Shown here in pieces: positions 13,601 through 24,104 of a stretch of 64,000 bases of DNA (within the stretch, counting starts at the first letter, position 1; each line of letters starts with the position of its first letter). This DNA comes from Pristionchus mayeri (Eukaryota > Nematoda > Chromadorea > Rhabditida > Neodiplogasteridae). A program made the position numbers and the translations under genes. The stretch is from positions 33,125,215-33,189,214 of the forward strand of contig BTRK01000003.1 in NCBI GenBank assembly GCA_036245805.1, in the 5' to 3' direction. Under the pieces are notes generated by a model. That model saw nothing but the letters and a program-made list of their open reading frames with translations, did not search any database and was not told where the DNA came from.

Positions 13601-13812
13601 AGCATTGGCAATTCGACAGACATGGATGGGTACACAAGAAGCGACTCTCGTCATACCGCCTATTCTAAACTTACCGATGTGATATTCTGGTTTCTCCCAC
13701 CCAGTAGGTGGGAATCTCCCCATCCCCTGGTCGGGATACTGTTTACCAACTTGCCAGGCAATTGGTTAACTAGCGGTCATTCCGACAAGCGGGTGGGGAT
13801 TTGCAAACCTAC
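10528..13812. repeat. Giant palindrome, 3.3 kb, arms about 1.37 kb
   Basis: The left arm (about 10528-11900) and right arm (about 12438-13812) are reverse complements with only scattered differences. For example, the open frame at 11544-11293 (-) recurs at 12794 (+) with one changed residue in its first 22. A 537-bp unique spacer separates the arms. The outer edges fall inside MITE family 2, so the left arm end is internal to the complete MITE and the right copy of that MITE is truncated. No transposase frame is present. This looks like an inverted segmental duplication rather than a simple transposon. Confidence 0.9.
12376..12433. repeat. ATTGCAATT simple repeat
   Basis: Several copies of a 9-base ATTGCAATT-type unit lie in the palindrome spacer. 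Confidence 0.7.
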
Positions 13813-14918
13813 CTCGCGATCGAACTCGAACAGCGTCAAGTATGCTAATTAATTAATATTAAAATATTAATTAAAATTGTTCAGCCCGGCCACTCCTTCC
13901 GCGCGCCCATCCCCATCTTCAAGCAGGTGCGTTTCGACGGTGGATCAAGCACAACAAAAACAACAAAAACAACAACAACAACAACAACAACAACAAAAAC
14001 AAAACCAACAACAAAAACAACTTTTTTTCAGAGGAAATCTGAAAATCGACGCCTCCACGGGCACGGTCGCACCGGAGATCACGGCGCGCCAACTGGAAGA
14101 GGCAATCGAGGGTGGACTCGAGAGGGAGCAGAAGGACGACGAGACGGTCGATGTGAGCGACCTACCGTAACCTGTGCTACAGTATCCTCCCCTGTTTGTA
14201 CACGTCTACAGTAACCTGTCAGTGGCCTACCGTAACCTGGTCTACAGTATACTCCCCTGTCTGTCCATTTATACAGTAATCTATAAGTGGCCTACCGTAA
14301 CCTGGGCTACAGTATCCTCCCCCTGTCTGTCCACTTCTACAGTATCCCGACAGTGGCCTACAGTAATCTGTGCTACAGTATCCTCCCTTATCTATCCACT
14401 TCTACAGTAATCTATAAGTAACCTACCGTAACCTGTGATACAGTATCCTCTCCTGTCTGTCCACGTCTACAGTAACCTTTCAGTAGCCTACCGTAACCTG
14501 GCCTACAGTATCCTCCCCTGTCTGTCCACTTCTACAGTAATCTAACAGTGACCTGCCGTAACCTGTGCTACAGTATCCTCCCCTGTCTATCCACTTCTAC
14601 AGTATCCCTACAGTGGCCAACAGTAATCTGTGCTACAGTATCCTCTCCTATCTGTCCATGTCTACAATATACTGGCAGTGGCCTACAGTGACCTTACAGT
14701 ATCCTGCATTACCCTACTTAATCATTAACCCCATTCCGTTCAGGAAGTGAAAACGGACTGGAACACGCCGCTGCCTGAGAGGAACCGCGAGGTATCAGTT
14801 AGGGTACTTCATCCGATGTCAGTGACCTACCGTAACCTGAGATACAGTATTCTTCAAAGTCCGCTCACATTTTCAGGTCGACAAGACGGGAGGGACGACT
14901 AGAAGCAACGCGAGATGA
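13813..14918 (+). CDS. 3' part of an unidentified gene, 5' end missing
   Basis: Five exon pieces join in one frame: up to 13839, 13885-13926, 14032-14152, 14744-14791 and 14877-14918 (TGA at 14916). AATAAA follows at 14931. The readable protein is about 90 aa: a Ser/Pro-rich stretch (SARPSPSSSR), then GNLKIDASTGTVAPE, an acidic helix rich in Glu, and a polar end TTRSNAR. All donors and acceptors are good and phases agree, so it is a genuine C-terminus. No family recognised. The first piece directly abuts the right arm of the palindrome and no start or upstream exon is found in 9.5-13.8 kb. The gene was probably truncated by the rearrangement, unless upstream exons are displaced elsewhere. Introns carry (CAA)n and the CTACCGTA minisatellite. 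Confidence 0.6.
13966..14019 (+). repeat. (CAA)n simple repeat in intron
   Basis: Interrupted CAA/CAAAA units immediately precede the polypyrimidine tract and acceptor of the next exon. Confidence 0.85.
14166..14720. repeat. CTACCGTA/CTACAGTA minisatellite in intron
   Basis: About eight degenerate units of roughly 60-70 bp repeat the words CCTACCGTAACCTG, CTACAGTATCCTCC and CTGTCTGTCCAC. Open frames across it (for example 14174-14410) are repeat products. The same core words reappear at 18.68 kb and 24.3-25.2 kb. Confidence 0.85.
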
Positions 14919-15168
14919 CTAGAGAGATGAAATAAAGTAGCAAATGCAATTGCAAGCCTTAGATAAACCAATGTGTTCGCATTTGATAATCTGATTGTTT
15001 CAATGTGCATTGCAAAGAAAGAATCACTCTTAATTCAATTATATTTCGCTTTTTGGGAAGAAAAAATACAAGTTGAATGCTATATAAATCCTATTTCACA
15101 GGCCGATTCGTATTCTTTCGCAACTTTTCCTTTCCTATCTGTAACGAAGCAAAGCCATCACATATATT

Positions 15169-16429
15169 AGGTTGTAACATAAGTTTTGTCGCATTTCGGA
15201 GGTTCACAATATTTCCATGAAGGATACTTCTCAAACATTATCAATGCCTGACCTCCTAGTATATGTTTGGGGTGTTCATGCACATTCAAACCATAGGGTA
15301 GAGCTGAACTGCGCACGCTGGCTATGCGAAAAATATTAATATGAACTGATTTAAATTTGGTGCAGATTTTTTTAATTCGTTTGATCAGGTGCTAGTTCGC
15401 AGAGATGAATAATGAACCAAACTTCTACAGCATGGTGATATACCCCGTCAATGCTCTTTCAAAATATACGCCAGATATGGTGCTATGTTGAGCGGAATCA
15501 AAGATATACTTCACTGAGTGTAAGGTTAGCCGCTGATTCGTAGCCAACTTGACCAACTCTTCTGAATTCAGAATTGCAACAACAGTTACTAACATACGTG
15601 CGTTCCAATTACCACTCATGGAGGTATAATTTATCATTAAACAAGTGAGAGAAAGAACACTCCACTTGTGGGAAATTTGAATTTTTATTAATTCAATTCG
15701 CGCACAATTTTACCAAAATATGCAAGTTTAGGTGTTTCGAATTAAAGATTGTCATTCAAAAGCTATTTATTTCCAAACTTATCCCAAGTAGATACTAGTA
15801 AGGGAAGGGTTTATGGTTAGGATGGACACAACAAATCAGATATTGAACATGTGTGCGAGGTAGGAATATGAACAAAGTGCCGATTTCATTAGTTTAATTT
15901 ACATACCATCGTTCTGAATGGAGCTACTTATCTCAACAGAACCCAATCTACCCAAACTTTGTCTGCATACTGACCACTTTGGGTGAACTATATTCCACCA
16001 CTATTTGGATCTGGATATCTATTGAGAAGAAAATTCGGCTTGCGAAAGTTTTCGCGACCGTCACCAACCATCCACATTATACAAACTCGTCTACATTTCT
16101 AGAACGATTTTCGTTTGTCATTATCCGTGAGTGGTTCAAAATTATGCACATATGTAGTACTTTACGCAAATCACACAAAAACGGCATAATTTATCCTTTT
16201 CAAGAAGAGCTGATGCGTGAAAATGATTTGTAATCCTTATCTCAGTACAACTTTGTCTGACTAATGTGCCTCCTCAACTGCCTTGACAGGACTGAAGTAA
16301 AGCGCGTAAGAAAGAGTACGAAGGCCCTCACTGATGATGAATAACGAAATTGAGATTAAATTAATTCGAAGAATTTCTGAGGTTAAAATGCATAAGAGAT
16401 TGGACGCGACAAAACTTATGTTACAACCT
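15169..16429. mobile_element. Mariner-like relic, 1.26 kb
   Basis: Perfect 24-bp terminal inverted repeats start AGGTTGTAACATAAG (15169-15192 and 16406-16429). AGGTTG is the usual start of mariner elements and the size fits. No frame with a recognisable DDD/DDE catalytic core survives; the longest piece (about 70 codons, minus strand) is not convincing. Non-autonomous and decayed. Confidence 0.75.
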
Positions 16430-16763
16430 GATATTTCGTTTCTTTGCTTTATTGTTTTTACATCTCATCCGTCTCTAATGAGAGATCAAAAGCGTCCATC
16501 CACTTTCAAGCGCATTTCCCCGCTTCACTGACGAAATCTCGGCATTCCTCCTGGCTGCGATCCTTCTTTGAATAGTGAATCAATCCCTCTCCAGACTCTC
16601 CTCATTTACACTACTCTCTCACTAGGTTTGAAGGAAGAGTGCTCGTCAGTGAGTATAGCTTGCCAAAAGGATGCAACTATTCACAAGAGACGAACTATGC
16701 CAGGGGCAATGCCTTGTCGAATGGCGTTCCCCTTCAACTCCAAGCCCCGCCCATTCCCGGCAC

Positions 16764-16825
16764 TATAAAAGGCCATCTGCGTCTTCATCAGCCACTCATT
16801 CAGTCTTCTCGAGTCACAGTTTCAG
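16764..16825 (+). promoter_or_regulatory. TATA box and transcription start region of the Skp1-related gene
   Basis: TATAAAAGG at 16764 lies about 30-40 bases before TCATTCAGTC, an initiator-like sequence. A 5'UTR exon then ends at 16825 (TTTCAG|GTACTT), and an 89-base intron (16826-16914) ends two bases before the ATG. The arrangement is clear, but no start site is proved. Confidence 0.65.
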
Positions 16826-16916
16826 GTACTTTCTTATTATTTTATTTATATTAATAGTAGTCTTTTTTTTCTTTTTTATTATTTAATTATTTTTATTAAT
16901 ATTTTTATTTGCAGTC

Positions 16917-18667
16917 ATGCTGCTCACCCTCACCTCGTCCGATGGTCACTCACTCGAAGTGGAGAGGGATCTCCTCAAGCGATCCGGAACGATTGAGAAC
17001 GTCGTTGGAGTGAGTCTCTGCCCACTACTTCTTCGATTTTTTGGATCCAGCACTAAGTCGGATGATCGCCGGCGGATGGTAACCTACTGGATGATAACAA
17101 ATGAACCCTTCTGTAGAACGTTCTCAAAATCATTTTTGAGACTTTGGGAACCTATTGGGAAAGTTCTACAGAAAGGTCCATTTTTGGTTATCATCCAGTA
17201 GGTTACCATCCAACGATGATCATCCGACCTATTGCATTGAATTTCTCCCCCACCTACCGCTTCCCTCCTCTCTCTCTTCTCTTTCTCTTTCTCTCATCTT
17301 CTCAGGTGGAGGCGCCCAAGGTGGAATCAGCACTGTTTTATATTGGGTGCCTCCCCCCTACGCTAAAGTGACTTTACAAATTTGATCCGAGGCAGCACAA
17401 GTTGGATTCAGGGCTGGATCCAACTTGTAATTGACTTTACCGAAGGGGAGGCACCCAAAGATAAAACAGGACTGATTCCACCTTGGGCGCCTACACCTGA
17501 GTATTCCCCTTACATCTCCAATCAACAACTAATTGTAGCCCCAATCCCGTCGCCTGACATCGTATCGAACTGCGCCTATTTAACCAATTACGAGGCTTTC
17601 CTTAATCTCATTTATATCGCGCTCTAGGCTGTGGTTCACTCGACGGGTTTCCAAACTAGGTCATAACCTACTCTTACTTGATCCTCCCTCCTCTCATCTA
17701 CCTCTATCTACCTGTAAGATCCATGGGCTCCAGTCATGATGGAGCCTTTCCGTTTTTCAGAACTCTTATTTTTTTCTTGCATTAGCGTCCTCCGTTCACA
17801 GTTGCTACAATCCCAATGGATCTCACCTTCCTTACCATTAGCTTTATGTCCATTTCAGAACTCCGCCCCCGACAGCACGGTGCCCATTCCCCTTCCCACC
17901 GTCTCTGGCGCGACTCTCAAGTTGGTCGTCGACTGGCTTTCCCTGCACAAGGACGAGCCCCTCAAGGGATGGGTGGACAATGGGGAGAGGAACTCAGAGG
18001 ACATCACTCCGGTTGACAGAGACTTCTTCAAGGTGAGTAGGAGCAACGTACTTGCAGTACAATTCGTTCTACGTCGCATGACGTCATAGTTCTCATCCCA
18101 CATAGTGCCTACTTAGCCATTCATTGTCGAAACAATAGTGCCCCGCCGATGTGTATCACTCATACCTAACACGTGGATGATTCAGCATTTCCTTTGTGCT
18201 TCTTAAAGAGCCTTGATAATGTGCAGACAGTTTCAATTAGCCTGGGAGCTACCAATACCCTTCGCATTCTAGGAAATGGCGCAGGAGACGCTCTTCTCCG
18301 TGATGCTCGCTGCGAACTACCTCGACATCAAGGAACTCCTCGACCTCACCGTCAAGACTCTCGCCAACGAAGCCAAGGTTTGTGCAGGGACGGAATTCGG
18401 TCTAGCCACACACTACATAGTCGATTACTTTTTCTCTAGGTCAATCGGTTAGATAATGCTAAAAATGGTACATTTATCCGGACTTTACAACATAATGGCG
18501 ATTAGTCAACTAAACGCGATCCAAATCACAATCAATGTTTGTTCTTCCAGAAGTGCACTACAGCCGAGGAGCTTCGGGCGAAGTTCGGCGTGAAGAAGGA
18601 CTTCACTCCAGAGCAGGAGGCGAAGATGGACGAACAGCACGTGTGGTGCAAGCAGTGGATCCAGTGA
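16917..18667 (+). CDS. skr-like: Skp1-related protein (SCF ubiquitin ligase adaptor)
   Basis: Exons 16917-17009, 17859-18032, 18273-18377 and 18551-18667 join to 162 aa, close to the usual Skp1 length of about 163. The N-terminal half is the BTB/POZ-like fold (LTLTSSDGHSLEVERD, then IPLPTVSGATLK) that binds cullin. The C-terminal half has the F-box-binding helices: LFSVMLAANYLDIKELLDLT, then TAEELRAKFGV and DFTPEQEAKM...WC. It should bridge Cul1 to F-box proteins. Nematodes have many such paralogues, so the exact orthologue cannot be named. Intron 1 (849 bp) holds two MITEs. Two AATAAA signals (18782, 18791) follow the stop. Confidence 0.93.
17057..17228. mobile_element. MITE in Skp1-related intron 1
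   Basis: Ends GTCGGATGATC and GATCATCCGAC are inverted repeats, continuing imperfectly for about 60 bp. TA flanks both ends if one mismatched terminal base is counted, suggesting a Tc1/mariner-type MITE. Related text lies near 28175-28285. Confidence 0.7.
17301..17501. mobile_element. Second MITE in Skp1-related intron 1
   Basis: It has inverted ends of about 30 bp starting CTCAGGTGGAGGCGCC, with one mismatch, and an internal pair around GTTGGATTCAG. Confidence 0.75.
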
Positions 18668-18799
18668 TTACTGTATCCCCGTGACCTACCATGATCTACC
18701 TTGATCTACCGTACCCTTCTGATCCCTGTTTTCCCTGATCCGGCTGCCTTCTCGCTGTGTGTTCTGCTGATGTGTGTGATGAATAAACGTAATAAACGT

Positions 18800-19190
18800 T
18801 TGGCAATTTATGTGATATTATAACAAGAGATATTTTGGAAAATTACGATTTTTTTTGAAAATAATGCGATTACTGGAACTGGTGTGCAATTTCTCAATTG
18901 ACAGTTTTCCCTGATCCGGCTTCTTTCTCTTTAGATTTGTATTATCGTGATGAGTGTTTTGTAGATTTGAGTGAAGAACAAAGGTGTTATAAAAGATACC
19001 CATGACAGAACGATCCATACGCTTTATCATTAATTTGTTCCATTGTGCGTTGAAGTGTGAATCTGGTGTGCTTCTCTCTCCACTTTGCATGCGTTATCTG
19101 TGAGACAGAGTTTGAACGAGGAAAGGCATCAGAAACTATTACCAAAAGATAAAAAAAGATTTTCTTTATTTTGGACCACGATATTTCGTA
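18800..19190. other. Spacer after the Skp1-related gene
   Basis: It contains a partial duplicate of the gene's 3' region (CCCTGATCCGGCT at about 18735 and 18910). No gene seen. Confidence 0.45.
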
Positions 19191-19428
19191 AAAGACAGTG
19201 CATAGTAGAGTTCGATAAACGAGACGGCCCGATACCACGGGGCCCCGCCAACGAGGAATGAGAGGGAGAAAGGCCCGAAACCGACGTGCAATTATTGAGA
19301 GAGGCCCGAAACCGAGAGGGGAAATGCACGTAAATACCCCCTTTTAAGTATTCCGGATTGTTGATCTTTCGATCTCGCGAGTTCGCGAGATCATTTTCAT
19401 TTCAATTCTTCAACTTTCTCTCATTGTG

Positions 19429-19815
19429 ATGGGTGATCGTGGTGGTAAGCGGAAAATGGATGCTTCTTCAGTCTCTCTCAGGTACGCGTTAAGCTATATT
19501 TTCTATCAAACCGTTTCTAACATCATCCACAGTTCGTGAAGCTCCTATTGCGCTGTAGGGCCATGATATAAGGAATAAGTACCAATGTTTGGTTATTTTT
19601 TCAGGAAATCAACAAAAAGTGGAGCGAAGCCGATTAAGAGGCTTTCCCATCCCTTGCTCCTCTCGCGTGCGGCACTCTCAATGTCAGCGTCAAGTACGGT
19701 AAGCGAGAGATTGTTCAGCTATGTGCTCCTAGCTATTACTGATCGGAGGGGCAACATCGAACCGGAAAATCTCGAGGGAACCCTGTTGTATATTACGAAT
19801 GATGTGTCAGATTGA
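19429..19815 (+). pseudogene. hAT transposase remnant (C-terminal dimerisation region)
   Basis: A frame open from 19585 ends at a stop near 19815 and contains SMSASSTVSERLFS, then DRRGNIEPENLEGTLLYI. This matches the hAT family dimerisation pattern (Ser-Ser...SERxFS...RR..L.pe.le). A short start-like piece (MGDRGGKRKMD, at 19429) precedes it after a possible small intron. Everything between, including the RNase-H-like catalytic core, is missing, so it is a deletion derivative and not functional. Confidence 0.75.
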
Positions 19816-19842
19816 TGCAGGGAGATTACAGCAAGGGATGAA

Positions 19843-20147
19843 CCACAAGGTGTGGTCGCAGAGTGTCCATGGAGTTTCATAACGAGACTTAGCGCATTCG
19901 ATAGAGGAGAAAATTCTAAGAATTTCTGTTGCTTTCAAATTTGCTAAGCGATCTTGTGGAGACCTGAGCTGTATGGAAATTTAGGGACCTAGAAATGGTT
20001 TTGGCATTTCCCCACTATGAGCCCAGACTTCCCCAAGATCGTTTAGTAAACTTGAAAAACAACAAGTTTTTTAGAATTGCATCATCTTTCCAATGCGCTA
20101 GGTCTCGTTATAAAACTCCATGGACATTTTGCGACATCTCCTTGTGA
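19843..20147. repeat. Hairpin nested inside the hAT relic
   Basis: GTCCATGGAGTTT and AAACTCCATGGAC, with flanking TGCGAC and CAAGG words, form imperfect arms around a 200-bp centre. Possibly a nested MITE. Confidence 0.55.
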
Positions 20148-20487
20148 TATTGCTGAATACGCTGAAATGAATGAAGAGACGCTGCAAGACCCGATTACTG
20201 CAGAATAACTCATCAAGTCTAATTTACGGGCATCCCTAACCTAATGTGACTTGTGTCGAAGATACATATTTCGTTTTTTTCCCAACCATATTCTGATGTA
20301 AGCACATTTTTTCTCTTCGGTTTCGGGCCTCTCTCAATAATTGCACGTAGGTTTCGGGCCTTTTCATTTTTTCGCTCACCGATCGCGGGCCGCGGTGCGA
20401 GACCGAATGGCCCGGCCCGAATTGCGAACTATAGTGCATAGTCAAGATATGAGATCTGGATAGGAGACAATAGAGAGGGAGGTATGT

Positions 20488-20730
20488 CTGGTTTCTTCCA
20501 ACTAGTAGCTGGGCGATTTACACGAGAAGAGACATCAAAAAATGCTTCCTTATTTCTGGATTCCGCCCTCACTGCTCAGGATACTAGTCACCAACTGGCC
20601 AGGGGACTGTATTAAAAGTTCTCTGTCGAGCGTTTGACCCGTTACATAAAGAGGAGGTTAGGCTATTCGTAGGTTATTCAGTTTCCTGTCGCCAGTGTTT
20701 GGAATCGCCCACCAACTTGGAAGAAACCGA
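20488..20730. mobile_element. MITE related to family 2
   Basis: It starts CTGGTTTCTTCCAA and ends TTGGAAGAAACC. The interior shares the words CACCAACTGGCCAGGGGA with the 10.5-kb MITE. Confidence 0.6.
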
Positions 20731-20739
20731 GGGCAAGAC

Positions 20740-22970
20740 AAACGGTTAGTCGTGGAAAGGTACTCAAGTGAAGCAACCGGATAATCCGCATTCTGCGATT
20801 ATGTCGAGCACCTGAAAAGGAGCAGCCTTACTTTTGTAAGCGATTTTGAACTGTGGAATAGGCTTGGAAAAGAAGAAAGCGTAGCAATTGGTGTTGTATT
20901 TTGTGCATGTGAAATTGAGGAAAAACTAACGAACGATTAGATGTTTTTAAATGTTTACGAACGGCCGCACAACAATTGCTTCGTTTTTTTAAAAAATTTT
21001 CAGCTAACAAAAAACAGCATTCCCTTACCCTGGGTACTAACCTGTGAAACTGAGTTTGCATTGAGGAAATCGGCGATTCGATACGTGGAGAAAAGTGCCC
21101 ATTTATGATTTTTGCATATGGAGCAGAAATGACATTGAAGATAACAGGGAACGTGAGTGTCGAATGCTGCTTTCTCCAGAGCAGCACATGTGAGAGAAGG
21201 CGATTCCTGAGAATATTGTTTTATCTATCGGTGTTGTATCATATTAGAACTGTTCATTTTAGAACTCTACACTCTACAGAGAGTGAAAAATTAAGTGCTC
21301 CAAATTCACCAAATCTACTTCAAAATCAAAGAGTTCTGAAATGACCATTTCTAATGTGGAAAACGTTTCGAAAAACGCCACTCTATTATGTACATTCTTT
21401 CGCAAGTCAACCGGTGGATTGTGTATTTCTCATACTGCTGCTTTAGTTTAAAGTCATAATTTTTCGGCATAATTTTTCTCGTACATCGGCATAATTTTTC
21501 TGGTACAATATCATTGTTGTTTGTGGAGCCAATGCGTGTGAAGCATTCGTGCAATAGTTGAGTAAAAGGACTGGGCAAAATGGTTGCATTGAATGGATGG
21601 ATAGGCTATTTGCATACTAAATACTTTCACATACCGAGGTATCTTTTGTTTTATTTTACCATTGAAGAAATTTGTTGAGATGTTTAGTACCTCCGAAATG
21701 GCGATCAGTTTCTCAGCTAGACATTCCCTCGTGCAAGTAATCCATTCATTGCCCTTCTCGTCGAATAATCCTCCCTCTCCTGGAAATCTTCGAATCGTTC
21801 CGATGATCCAACGTGCCCATACTTTGGCCCAAACTAACAAGGGAACCGCGTGCAGATTTTATGTGTTGAACCCTTAGGCAAATTTAGGGTCTTAGGAAGC
21901 AATTATCGGAACTTTTCTAAACGGTTCGGGGATCTTCATAGGGATTCCTTGTAACCTGCATCTACAAATTTCAGTGATTGAGAGTCCTACTTTTGCGGTT
22001 CCCTTGTAATTGTAAAATATGGGCCAATGATGATGTGATGTGTGCCATTACTTTGTATTTTTTGACCCATAAAATCTGTCCATACTTTACCCATAAAATG
22101 GCTGAAGAGAGCCATTTTGTTGGCTGCAAAACCAGCAGAAAGTGAAAAAGAAAAAAATATCACCATCCCTCTCCATCGGCACTCTCAATGACAAGTCGGG
22201 AAGTGAGCCACTGTAGCCACAAGGGCTGGCACTTCAATGCTAGGTTGCGATTCATCTACGCCTCTCCCTAGCCTGATTTCGCAATTCAAGGAGGGGACGG
22301 AATCGCTACCTCGCTTCGAATCACCATCCCTACTAGCCTCCCTCAAGTAATCTGTTGTACTCACTTGCTCTCGAGAATCGTTCGCAGTTTGCTAGTCCAT
22401 AATGTACAAGGTATCCGTCCTTCCCACAATTCTTCCTCCTCTCCATCTCTCGATATCCATCACATTCTCTTCTCTCATCCTGAACCTTCAATCATTCTCT
22501 CTTCGGTTTCTCTCTGGGGATCGAAAATCGATTTCATTGTCTCAATATTCGACAAAATATGTGTATGACAAATAAATATCAATCTCTACTTCTTTCATCA
22601 GAACATTGGGAAATAATCACCAAATTGTGCCAACATACCTCTCGAGAACCCCGGAAGTGCCTGATAAATGATAGGATGGAAAGAACGGATAGGAAAAAGA
22701 CGAAAGAGGGAAGGGATTGCATTCGTTCACTGAATACTCGACCAACTACCAAGAATGAGAAGATAAGGAGGAATGAGGTGATACTAGGAAGGATGGATGG
22801 AGGGGAGAGAGAGGAGTCTCGTCTGATCCATTTTCACTGTCAACATGCAAAACAAAAAAAGTAAGAAAAAGCTGAGCATGACATTTCTCTCGAGAGATAA
22901 ACAAGGCGATTGTGGCCTGGATTAAACGAGTATCAAGTAAAAGTGAGTAAGGAAATGGCTCTCACGATAA
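20740..22970. other. No confident gene
   Basis: Two minus-strand frames (21187-20828, 119 codons; 21840-21511, 109 codons) lack a recognisable domain and a supported start. The second contains a somewhat protein-like stretch (RRFPGEGGLFDEKGNE) that might be an exon of an unknown gene. The rest is non-coding in appearance. Confidence 0.35.
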
Positions 22971-22972
22971 AC

Positions 22973-23105
22973 TTACCCAACACTCGTGACAACATTTGAA
23001 TTTACGGCGAGCCTGAACTCTCTCTTCAAATTGCATACTCTCTCACTCCTTTCGCAATTATCAGGTGCGCGTGCAAATTCAAATAATTTCACGGATGTTG
23101 GGTAA
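22973..23105. mobile_element. MITE, family 3
   Basis: TTACCCAACA at the left and TGTTGGGTAA at the right extend into about 35 bp of imperfect inverted repeat over 133 bp. Confidence 0.7.
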
Positions 23106-23109
23106 CTTT

Positions 23110-24100
23110 AATGCATGCTCTGTCCAATTCTGCGTTTAGTTTGTTCTGACGTTATCAGTGACCTATGCGGGCGGCAAACCGTTTAGTGTGCACGTGGTTC
23201 TATCTCGAGAAAGATAATAAAGAGCGGAATCGACCTGGTAATATGATGCAAAGGAGATAAGAGGATGACATTCCTAGTGACGCCTATTTGGCAGGAAAGG
23301 ATACTCTCGTATCGACTCTCGTCTCGGGATGGCTTCGCAAGAAATGGCCTTCCAATCGGAGTGATCATTCACCGATTATTCAGGCGAGAGCGAATGCCCA
23401 ATAAAGAGAGTAATTGTGCTTGCGCAGCCATCCATACTCTCGTCTCTCGTTGCCTATCTCCCATTTTGCCTCTATTACATTCTTTTTCTTTGTAACATCA
23501 TCGTTCATATTCAGAATCGAATGAGGAACTGCGGTTGAAGTCAGGGTGAAAAAAAACAGCTGGAAAGAACGTGGTAAAGATCAGAAAAAAAAGCTGGAAA
23601 GAACGTGGCAAAGATCAGAAAGAACGAGTGATGCAAGCAATTCCTGCCGTAATCTGAAACATCGTGACATACTGAATCCCATTTTCCTTGACTATTTCCA
23701 CTCGATGTGTGATCTGCTGGTATGTATGATGAATTGAGACTTGAATTGAGTTTCAGCAGGTGCTTTGAATAAGTTTATCATGAAATGAATGTCCACAGAA
23801 TAAGTCTTCGCAGTTTCTTTTTGCTGCTGTTCCCTCACGCCTTTGTGGGACTGAAAACGAAGAGGTCAAAGATCAACATCTGCTGTCTGCTGTTTTACGG
23901 TCATTTCTTTAAAAAATCCCTCCTATCTGATATCCCTGAAACACGAAATGAGAGGGATGATTGGTTCCGGAGAGCAAAGAAGTGAAAACATGTAATCACA
24001 AGTCGATAAACACAATTTGCTTAAATTTAGGGTCCAAATTTATGTTGGTCTAATTCACACGTATCAGGATCATTAGCTAATTAAGCTTTCTCCGATCGAT
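23110..24100. other. No gene recognised
   Basis: A 32-34-bp tandem duplication (AGCTGGAAAGAACGTGG twice, about 23558-23630) is the only clear structure. Confidence 0.4.
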
Positions 24101-24104
24101 AATC

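Larger units (their letters stand above)
19206..20433. mobile_element. hAT transposon relic with 8-bp target duplication
   Basis: The direct repeat GTGCATAG flanks it at 19198-19205 and 20434-20441. The ends are TAGAGTTCG and, inverted, TATAGTTCG, and further inverted blocks (GGCCCGAAACC, GTGCAATTATTGAGAG) lie inside each end. An 8-bp duplication plus a TA.(A/G)G start is diagnostic of hAT elements. The interior holds the remains of the transposase C-terminus (19585-19815) and a nested hairpin. Confidence 0.85.

Noticed and set aside
18665..18720. CTACCGTGACC words after the Skp1-related stop as a terminator
   Set aside because: They belong to the dispersed minisatellite words; the AATAAA signals further on are the better 3' end.
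20828..21187. 119-codon minus-strand frame
   Set aside because: Composition is Leu/Phe/His-rich without motif; no supporting exons.
21511..21840. 109-codon frame with RRFPGEGGLFDEKG
   Set aside because: Somewhat protein-like, but no start context, no neighbouring exons and no family match; left as unassigned DNA.
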